Positions 19,120-26,142 of a DNA stretch of 26,142 nt are shown here, one piece after another. Every line of letters begins with the position of its first letter. Position 1 is the stretch's first letter. The notes beneath the pieces were generated by a model. That model did no database searches, was not told the DNA's origin, and worked only from the letters and a program-made list of their open reading frames with translations. This DNA is from Chara braunii (lineage: Eukaryota > Streptophyta > Charophyceae > Charales > Characeae). The stretch is from positions 361,470 to 387,611 of the forward strand of contig BFEA01000310.1 of assembly GCA_003427395.1 (NCBI GenBank). Direction: 5' to 3'. The position numbers and the translations under genes were made by a program.

Positions 19120-19825
19120 TGCTGCCTCCACCGAGCCGAACATCCCTGCTCATGAGCAGTCCTCCTCAGCCCCAACTAGGGACAGTCCCACTCTCCCGCT
19201 TGCTTCCTTCCAGGCATACAGTTCCCCCCAAAGTATGCCTCGAACATCCCTTTGCCCTAATCTGTCACCGCTGGGAGATGATGTCCCTTCATTCACCTCT
19301 CCCAGCCCCAGATTGGTACATCCCCCGAAATCTGCCCACACTCCCTACAGAGCATTCACCTCCCACCTTGTTATGCCCCTGCGGAATAGAGCTCTCCCCC
19401 ATATCAACCAACTTACCATCACGCCAAAGTTAAAACATTAGTGAACCAGGGGAGAGACCGAAAGACAGAAAACATATGATAAAGAAACCCCCCCCCAACC
19501 GCCTTCTTCCTTCCCTTGTTTACCGTCTATCACTTTGCTGCCTCCGCCAACCAGGAGGGTTAAAACTCTCCTGATTTGCCCCAGTTGTGACAGTCCCACA
19601 CTCCCTCCCTTCTCCCACTAAGGCAACCAGTTCCCCCTAAAGCCTGCCTCAGACCAACCCTTCCCTTATCTGCCTCCGTTGGGAAATGATGGAGGCCTAA
19701 TCATCTTTCCCAACTTCAGACTCGAGCATTCCACATAGTCTGCTCTTCGTCCCTATAGGGCGCTCACCCCCCACCTTATGAAGCCCCTGCAAAGTAAAGC
19801 TATCCTTACTAACCTTCAAGATTCC
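19120..19825. repeat. Diverged tandem duplication inside the retroposon
   Basis: The block 19120-19410 aligns with 19538-19805. Shared ordered words are CTGCCTCC, GACAGTCCCAC, CAGTTCCCCC, TGCCTC, CACCTC/CACCCC plus CCACCTTATG-like, and GCCCCTGC. The repeat interval is about 410-420 bp. Neither copy has a credible ORF on either strand. Confidence 0.7.
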
Positions 19826-20347
19826 ATGTAAAAATTAATTAACCCACTAGGAGGAGGAAGAGAAATGATGATGGAAAGAGCAAGAAAAGAAGACAGTGAG
19901 GAAAGCAGATATTAATGAAGATCATGATGAATAAAAGCTTGATGATGATGATGGCGAGCCCCTTACTATGAAGAAGCTGATGAATGTGTCAACGAGAAGG
20001 AACAGTGCGGTAATGATGAAGACCAGCCGCACCTAAAAGATAAATACAAGCAGCATGGATACCAAGCAACGTGAAAAATGGTGAGAAGCGCCTTTCCGAT
20101 TGTTTGAATTTACGCCGCCGTGGAATGGCGCGTTGATGACAGCGGCGCAGTGCGCTAAGATTTTTTTTATTTTTTTTTTTAACAAGAAAGTACACCATTG
20201 TGCTCGAGTGCATAACAACGTAGTGATGATGATGCCGATGATTATGAACCAATATGGCTTGATGATGACCAGCATAATGACGATAATGACGAACTGCCGA
20301 CCGACATTGAGATGATAATGGTAGTGATGATCCAATGGTGACAAAAG

Positions 20348-20436
20348 GCCGATCCAGCGGCAATGCTGATGGAGATGATGCCAACCCATCGGCAACACAA
20401 ATGGAGATGATGCCGACCCAGTGGCAATGCTGATAA
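20348..20436. repeat. Three-unit tandem repeat, 32-bp period
   Basis: Units start at 20348, 20380 and 20412 with GCC(G/A)(A/T)CCCA and share GGCAA and GGAGATGAT. The third unit is slightly truncated. Confidence 0.75.
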
Positions 20437-21456
20437 ACATCCTACAAAGAAAAGACAAAAAAGAAGACAAACAACACTCTGAATCTCTCCGATGAAAAGC
20501 AGCTCCCCTGAGGATGAATGGAGACATCCCCGTTGAAGATGATGGACGGCGCTGTGATGATGCTGACAGATAGCTCCTTGATGGTCCTCCCCCAGTCACT
20601 CCAATCATACAATAATCCTCGCACTTTGGTTAACCAAGGGCTAACTCCACCCTACTCCACCGGCGTCGACATAACCAACACCGCCAAGGCACTATGCCAT
20701 GTGCAAGAACACAGTTGCGGCAATGGAGCTTCAATGTGGGACTCGCAGTAAATCCACGAGCCAGACCGTCTGCCACGTCAGCCCGTGATATGGCTCGATC
20801 AAGCGCCTCTGTTCCCCACGCGTACACTAAGCTCTGAGGTCAATGAAGTGTACTGAAAAAAGGAGCACCATAGCCCGTGCTCACACACAGCACTTGCGCC
20901 ATAGCCAGCGCTCACGCCAGCACTCACTCAGTGGTCGCACAGAGGACGCCCAACTCTCATGCTGGTTGTCGAGCACAAGCCCAGTGACCACCCGCTCTCG
21001 CCCAGCACGCAAGGGCGCCATCAGAGACACCGCCCACTACTGCGTGGCATCTACTGTCTGGATTGTAGTGCGGTGAGACTCGAAGGCCACAAGAGGGATA
21101 ATCCTATGATGGGGCAGACATCTAGTCATCTAGCATGCTTATCTAATCCATACACAAACAAAAACATACCCAACATACACACACACACAAACAAAAAGAG
21201 TCGATGATCCTTATGCAACAATTCTTCGGCCATCGGTCTTGAGATCACACAAGATTCGATCACAGGCGACCAGCTAATCAGATTTGACGATGCAAAAAGA
21301 AAGAGAAGGGGAGTGGGGAAGACAACCACACATCAGTCTATGAGAAGAAACGAAGGAAAATTTTGAGATACCGATCCAAAAAGGACAAGGGCGACTTGTG
21401 CCAGGTACCAAAATTGCTCAGAAGGATAAAAGAGAAACATCACCACAACACATCCC

Positions 21457-21457
<1 letters not shown>

Positions 21458-21523
<66 letters not shown>

Positions 21524-21524
21524 N

Positions 21525-21593
<69 letters not shown>
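21458..21593. repeat. (CT)n microsatellite with an assembly N
   Basis: About 136 bp of TC repeat with one undetermined base at 21524, so its length is probably not reliable. It lies downstream of the TATA box of the element 2 LTR. Element 1 has shorter CT-rich runs nearby, so an LTR origin followed by expansion is plausible. Confidence 0.97.
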
Positions 21594-21595
<2 letters not shown>

Positions 21596-21845
21596 ACATC
21601 ATCTCAATGCGGGTTGTCCGTTGCCTCACACCCACACAGAGTTATCACCCCGCTTAGTTAGAGTACGCAAGCCAGGTTTGCCCGTGCGCCACAGTCCGTC
21701 GCGGCCCCACGTCAACCCCGCATACCCAGCACCAGCTCGTCGGATCGCCCAACTCCCTACTCACCTTCCAATTCTTGCTCGTTAGCCGATCTTCTCGACC
21801 GTGTTAACTCCAAAATCTTAGAGAGTGAGTTAATCGCACTTGCAA

Positions 21846-21853
21846 AATTTATA
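21846..21853 (-). promoter_or_regulatory. TATA box of the element 2 LTR
   Basis: TATAAATT on the minus strand, about 700 bp from the LTR start (about 910 bp in element 1). This is one of few exact matches between the two LTR promoters. Confidence 0.6.
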
Positions 21854-22668
21854 GCATGCATGCTTGCGCGAGATACCCGGGGTTGTGCCTGAGTGGGAAG
21901 GAAGGAGAGGAAGGAAGTGCCTACGACTGCATCGCCAGGCCACGGCGTGGGGGACGTAGCCACACTCCACACATCGATCTGGTCATGCAAGCGTTGTGAC
22001 TAATAGGACAGGGGGAGAAGTATGCGCGCCCAGGGGCGCCACAAGAGATATAAAGACCGAGAGGATTATAGTTACAATCACGCCCGCCAAAACAAAAATT
22101 ACAGTTACACGCAAGATTAAGGCAAGGAAAAGCCTGAGCACAGATCCTGACGCGGCTAAGCGTGCGCAAGCAGGAAGCGTCGTGCAACAAAAATTGAGAT
22201 GCGCCCAAATTTCTAATCTAAATCCTAGTTGCAAAAAAACATTCTGAGCGAATCGAATTCCGAGAGCCCACGAGGGCTCGACACCAGTTGAAAATTCAAA
22301 AAGATTTTCCCGCGCGACAATCGCGCCAAAATTCTCATTTCCCACAGCAAAACAAGAAAGAAGCTATGATGACAGTTATCCTTCGCGCTCACTAAGGCGC
22401 GATCAACTTCCAACCGTCATGGGACTATCTCAACCTTGATTCTGAAATACAAGAAATGCAAGAGCACCCATGCAATCCAACGGGCCATCCTGATTCAAAC
22501 CCCTAAGTAGCCTTGCGCAGAAACTCTCGCGGTCGCAGAAAGTAGTTCGTCACATATGTGACGCCTAGGGGGTTCCAATCTTGAGCAAGCTCCTGCTTGC
22601 TCTCCCAATCATCCATCGATCTCGCAAAAAATAACACCAGCCATCGACGTGGAGCTGACACGTGCCAC

Positions 22669-24242
22669 TTACAGTGAGATAAGAGTGAGGAAGTCATCGA
22701 GGTGGCATTCACGAACTCTGATACTAGAGATTGTCAGGAAATGGTAATCTGATGACGGGTGGAGGCGGAGGGTGGGGAACTTGTGGGAGAGGTGGCAGAA
22801 AGCGACGAAATTGTCAGTCTCCAGCGGGGAGTCAGGTGTAGTGGACGTGCGGTGGATGCGAGGGAAATGATGATCTTGGTGAGGAAGCGAGGCGAGGTAA
22901 TCAGGATAGAGGGTACATAGGGTGTGGGGAATCGTGGCGCAAAAGTTATGGAAGTTCTCATATTCTTCGCACACAGAGTTGGTACCCGCGATTATGTAAT
23001 AAACCTCTATATTATTATATTCCTGCCATTACGCGCTAAAGAGAAGGATGTGGAGGGGAAAAGAGGTTACGAGAGAGCGAGTGGTGACGTGCCGGAAAAC
23101 TCTGGCGATAAGGCGGGTGGAGTAGAGTTGGTGGAACAGGGAAGGTGGGAAAGGATGCCAGTTAGAAGGGAACGTGGGCCGGCCCGCAAGCTGATGAAGG
23201 GTGAGGTAATCAAGGGGACGGCGGGATAACGACCGAGGACGAAGCCAGAGCGCCCGCATATCCACGCATGCGAACGGGGGGTCATGGTGGTGGAGAGGAT
23301 TGATCTGGTGAAGGACTTCTTCTACGGTGTCTGCTTCATGATCCCTTTGCGGTGGTGACACCATCTCCTCCGAACTCCTCTTGTGGCGGCCCTCGATTGT
23401 GCGCTGGATCGCCTTGTAATAGTCGCGCCGCAGGTCCGTCCGATTTTTGCATTGGCCACTTTCCTTCTGCCCTTTCTCGCCTCTTCTGCGTGGCGGCTTC
23501 GCCTTTCTCCTTACTCCGTTTGCTGGGCTGCCCGATCCGTCCGACCCACTCCCTCCCGACTCACTCTCCTCTGACTCATTGTAATCTGGGTCGTCAGATT
23601 CCGCCCCTAAGTTTTCTTCTTCTTCTTCCTCGCTCGCCTGTTTTCTTTCTTCCTCCTCTTCTTCATCTACTTCTTCTTCTGCTTCCACCCTTCGACTGAT
23701 TGGATCACACAAGGTGAGATCGGTCATGTCAATGACCAAGCAGTGGCCCGAGGAGGGGTAGTAGCAATTGTCACCGTCGACCTCCGTACACGTGGACCAC
23801 AACAGATGCGGTACCAACGTACGGGTGAGCGCCGCCGTTGTGGGATGTTTAGAGGCAGATAGTCCAGGAGCTGCGTCAGGAACACCAAGACTTCATTCGT
23901 GACTGGCTCCTGATGGCCATCCCTCACCTTTCTGAATAGGATCCCCGACAACTCTCCCTCCGTATCTGTTCTCCAAAGCTGGACTATCAACAACTCCACG
24001 TCATCATCGGGGACTTCGTCTTCTTCGTCCTTGTTGGCCGTCTCACCCCAATGGAACACCGCCTCGAGGAAATAGAAACTAAGCACGGCGTACTCGTTCC
24101 ACCACTCCGTCCACTTGTTAACATCAAGAATCAGCACGTCCAGCTGCCTGACCCGAAAGGATAGAGGGTCGTCAGTAGCGGACTGCTTGAAGGTGGGGAG
24201 ATTGGAGGGAAGCCCGAAAGTCTAGAGGCGATGCCAGTTTAT
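22669..24242 (-). pseudogene. ORF3b of element 2
   Basis: Homologue of 13686-15194. The start is ATA (at 24242) in the position of the element 1 ATG, directly overlapping the ORF3a stop as ATAA. Shared blocks: N-W-H, FGLP, PTF-x-QS; VELLIVQLWRT; a Glu-rich run near 23650; LRPRSLSRRPLDY and HILLFSA near 23030; IEVY; NYLASLP-like DYLASLP and FPRIHR near 22880-22840. TAG near 24224 and frameshifts near 23800 and 23030 break it. The C-terminal alignment is nearly gap-free, which supports real coding ancestry. Confidence 0.75.
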
Positions 24243-24680
24243 TGGGGTGGTGCGAAGAAAAGGACCTCCAGGATGAAGACCTCTGGTGCATTGGGAGAAA
24301 GTCGGAGCTGGCTGAGATCAACATCGTTAGTGGAGTCGATCTGATCACCAGGCTGCGCGAACAGCTGGACCCACGCAGTCGTGAGGTCCCGCGCCAAGAG
24401 TCGCATTCGTCAGAGGACGCCTATGTGGGATGATGGATGCAACGCCGTAAGATCGTTAATGAAGGTCACGATTACTGACACGCGGTTGACGCCTAGTGGA
24501 GACAGCTGCAGAAAAGTCAACACCTCGATCAACACTCGCGCTCGATCGCTGATCCGTGTGAATCGAAATTTTGCCGCCGCGTGGATGGCCGCCATCCTGA
24601 AGAATGTCGTGAATCGCCGCAGATCGGGACTCAATCGTGGTCACTGCACCTACCGGATTGACGAAATATGGCCCCCCCGT

Positions 24681-24822
24681 CTCATTAGATAGTCCATTTT
24701 TGATTTAAATTCAAAATGACCCTGGTAGTCCATGCCGTAAACGATGAGTGTTGGTCCTTGGTCTACGCCCGGTGGTTTTTGGGGGCGATTCGATGAGGGA
24801 CCTAGCTAACGCGTTAAACACT

Positions 24823-24874
<52 letters not shown>

Positions 24875-24913
24875 CTGCACAAGCGGTGGAGCATGTGGTT
24901 TAATTACTCATTA
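24681..24913. mobile_element. Insert of organelle DNA with 7-bp flanking repeat
   Basis: CTCATTA occurs at 24681-24687 and 24907-24913. Removing one copy and the 219 bp between restores alignment of ORF3a with element 1 to within a small indel. The insert consists of about 30 bp of AT-rich sequence and the rRNA piece at 24718-24905. Confidence 0.7.
24718..24905 (+). rRNA. rrn18: Fragment of mitochondrial-type SSU rRNA (NUMT)
   Basis: It runs from CCCTGGTAGTCC through GCCGTAAACGATGAGTGTT, CTAACGCG, AACACTCCGCCTGGGGAGTA and AACTCAAAGGAATTGACGGG to GCATGTGGTTTAA. This corresponds to roughly E. coli 16S positions 786-945. The AACACTCC/GGAGTACGGTCGC form and GATGAGTGTT match plant mitochondrial 18S (alphaproteobacterial type) rather than plastid 16S. 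It is only about 190 bp, lies inside a transposon ORF and cannot be functional. Its variable loop (near 24765-24795) is longer than in the land-plant sequences I recall. Confidence 0.9.
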
Positions 24914-24935
24914 ATGACCTGCTCTATAAAAAAGC

Positions 24936-25871
24936 TCATGGCGATGGGGGAGAAGGTGGAGACGAAGGTTGAGAAGAAGGAGAAATAGTGTACTTGAGAT
25001 CGAGATCGTTGCCTTCTTCCTCTGAGTCGAGGGACGACGTAGATGATGGGAGAGAAGGTGAAGGAGGTCAGGGACAAAGATATGACACCTGTCGAATGAT
25101 CGGTCCAGTCGATCGGCTTCCTGAGACCTCTGGCGCAAGCCGCACAGTGTTCACTCCGCTAGGACCGAGCTCGACTATGAGGAATCTCCGAAGAATCGTG
25201 GCGCTGGCCAGCACATTTTGTTACCTGCACTATGTCCTCTAATATATCTTGGGGCCGAGGCCCAACGTTCCCATTTTGGGCCTCATAGCTCCAGACTCGT
25301 CATCTGTGGGCCATTTCAGTCATCCATTGTCTTTTTCTGGCTAACAGGGGGAGGGTCTTTTCCATCAATTCTAAGTGGCGTTGAGCCTTGTCCTTGACCG
25401 TTGCCCTCATGGCTCGTCGCACAACGGTCATCTCGTTGTTCAGGCTGGGCAGAGCTACGCAGGCTAAACTATTGGTCTGTAACTGAAACGGGGTTAGGTC
25501 GGTGCACTCATGGGGTGTCCCTCGGTGGATAGCTAGGATGTGGTCTACGATATCGGATCAAGGCCTTGTGTCCCTAGCCGCGATGTTTCGACGCAAAGCT
25601 GTCTCAATCACCCGGTTCGCGTTTTCTGCCAGTCTGTTCGATTGTGACATATGGGGAGCCGTATTGCGAATAGAGACGCCATGTACGACTAGGCTCTTCA
25701 AGACTTCTCCTCGGAATTCTGCCCGATTGTCTGTTAGGATTTTCTTGATGTCTTGATGCATTCCGAGGAAATGGTTGACATATCGCACTATCTCCGTCGT
25801 ATGTCGCGTTTTGCATGGGCAGGCCTCGATCCATTTCGAGAAATGATCTACAAATACCAGAAAACTATGTG
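24936..25871 (-). pseudogene. int: Integrase C-terminal part of element 2
   Basis: The minus-strand reading begins in the catalytic core (V-D-H-F-S-K). It contains LTDN with the second catalytic Asp near 25728, the SQSN...E motif with the same 34-residue Asp-Glu spacing as element 1, then RGTPHE and LARKRQ. The GPY/F-like end (VELGPS, NTVRLAPE, SYL) and an acidic Ser/Pro tail follow. TGA 24938-24936 is the natural stop and overlaps the ORF3a ATG. Premature stops lie near 25558, 25285 and 25068, with a frameshift around 25210. The first catalytic Asp and zinc domain are missing. Confidence 0.85.
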
Positions 25872-26120
25872 TTTATTCAACGTGCAACGGAAAAGTTTCA
25901 ACACCGTTGTACCCATTGAATAGCCCCCGGGGCTCTGTTGAATCCCCGTTGAATAGTACAACGGACCCTCCCCGTTGAATACTGTTCAACGGTGGGCTTT
26001 GGACACGTCAGTGGACGCGCGTGGTGCAAAAAAAAATTGTCATCCCATTGAATCCCCGTTGAATCCCCGTTAAATCCCTGTTGAATCCCGTTGAACAAAA
26101 AAAAATGAGGTCAGGGTTGT
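25872..26120. repeat. Cluster of CCGTTGAAT short repeats with hairpin
   Basis: The word C(C)GTTGAAT and its complement ATTCAACGG occur about ten times. There is an almost tandem 11-bp array at about 26045-26095 (CCCCGTTGAAT and variants). CCGTTGAA and TTCAACGG at 25972-25979 and 25985-25992 form a perfect 8-bp stem with a 5-nt loop. No gene. It adjoins the breakpoint of element 2, so it may be the end of a further mobile element. Confidence 0.7.
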
Positions 26121-26142
26121 TTTTTTTTTTTTTTTTTTTTTT
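26121..26142. repeat. T tract at window end
   Basis: A run of T to the last base; its full length is not visible. It could be an inverted poly(A) tail. Confidence 0.8.

Larger units (their letters stand above)
18291..21105 (-). mobile_element. 2.8-kb poly(A) retroposon with 18-bp target-site duplication
   Basis: CACAAGAGGGATAATCCT occurs at 18291-18308 and exactly at 21088-21105. The insert (18309-21087) begins with a 21-T tract at 18316-18336. On the minus strand it is therefore an element ending GGGCCC, TTTTAAAA and poly(A). A long exact duplication plus a tail is typical of target-primed (LINE/SINE-type) insertion. No reverse transcriptase, endonuclease or other protein motif was found in any frame, so it is non-autonomous or a retrotransposed noncoding RNA. 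At the 5' junction the element begins GGCCTTC, which also occurs in the target 9 bp from the duplication, suggesting microhomology at second-strand joining. It contains ATG/GAT-rich stretches and two internal repeats. Confidence 0.8.
21088..22554 (-). repeat. Element 2 3' LTR, first fragment
   Basis: On the minus strand it starts TGTGACGAACTACTT at 22554, the same start as the element 1 LTR. GCGCCTTAGTGAGCGC (about 22390) is another shared word. A TATA box sits at 21846-21853. The rest is too diverged to align by eye. It stops at the retroposon target site, and the remainder of the LTR continues at 18308 and 4422. Confidence 0.85.
24239..24939 (-). pseudogene. ORF3a of element 2, interrupted by an rRNA-bearing insert
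   Basis: It starts with ATG at 24939-24937, whose ATGA also forms the integrase stop. After eleven codons it is interrupted by the insert at 24688-24906. It then resumes with H-I-S, P-R-L-S-P-D-L-R-R and A-A-x-F-R, matching element 1. It ends with A-P-P-Q and TAA 24239-24241. Two in-frame stops lie just after the insert and another near 24410. Confidence 0.72.
22555..25871 (-). mobile_element. Element 2: 5'-truncated Ty3/gypsy internal region
   Basis: On the minus strand it contains, in order, the second part of integrase, ORF3a, ORF3b, a short untranslated end and then the LTR at 22554. The order and junctions equal those of element 1, but proteins are only about 35-50% identical by eye, so it is a different family member. 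Homology ends abruptly near 25871 inside integrase. Gag, protease, RT and the upstream LTR are missing or beyond the window. Confidence 0.9.

Noticed and set aside
20348-20436. CRISPR-like array
   Set aside because: Units of 32 bp are directly tandem with no spacers, in eukaryotic repeat sequence.
20033-20608. 191-codon minus-strand ORF in the retroposon
   Set aside because: No domain motif; His/Ile/Met-rich composition follows from ATG/GAT-rich DNA.
21363-21785. 140-codon plus-strand ORF across the CT microsatellite
   Set aside because: It is mostly Ser-Leu repeat, contains an undetermined base, and lies antisense inside an LTR.
24718-24905. A working rRNA gene or bacterial contamination
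   Set aside because: Only about 190 bp with abrupt ends, embedded in a transposon ORF and flanked by a direct repeat. Its type is plant mitochondrial.

Overview
This is a repeat-rich eukaryotic nuclear window with no recognisable host gene. A piece of plant-type mitochondrial small-subunit rRNA, Ty3/gypsy LTR elements primed by an initiator-tRNA-Met type site, and long CT, CA and T microsatellites point to the green-plant (streptophyte) lineage. A charophyte alga such as Chara would fit, but that is a guess and nothing here proves the species.

Layout. 1-3543 is gene-free repeat debris: a large imperfect inverted repeat around a TC/CA microsatellite, two small poly(A) retroposon insertions with target-site duplications, and several diverged duplications. 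From 3544 to about 25871 there is a nest of three transposons. The oldest, element 2, is a Ty3/gypsy element on the minus strand. Its internal part (partial integrase, ORF3a, ORF3b) lies at 25871-22555, and its 3' LTR starts at 22554 and ends at 3544. That LTR is split in three (22554-21088, 18308-18248, 4422-3544) by two insertions. One is element 1, a nearly complete plus-strand relative (4423-18243, 4-bp target duplication CGTG). The other is a 2.8-kb poly(A) retroposon on the minus strand (18309-21087, 18-bp target duplication). A 219-bp insert carrying mitochondrial rRNA sits in ORF3a of element 2. After 25871 comes a short-repeat region and a T tract.

Element 1 reads: 5' LTR (about 2.7 kb, with its own open reading frame), PBS, gag with a CCHC knuckle, protease-RT-RNase H, PHD finger-integrase, ORF3a, ORF3b, 3' LTR. 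It is decayed: at least ten premature stops, several frameshifts, and LTRs roughly 90% identical where compared.

The most unusual part is the organisation. Three consecutive gene junctions are ATGA stop/start overlaps, each stepping to the -1 frame. Comparing elements 1 and 2 indicates that ORF3a, ORF3b and the LTR-encoded ORF are genuine conserved proteins. None of these three belongs to a family I recognise. All comparisons were made by eye, with no database searches.
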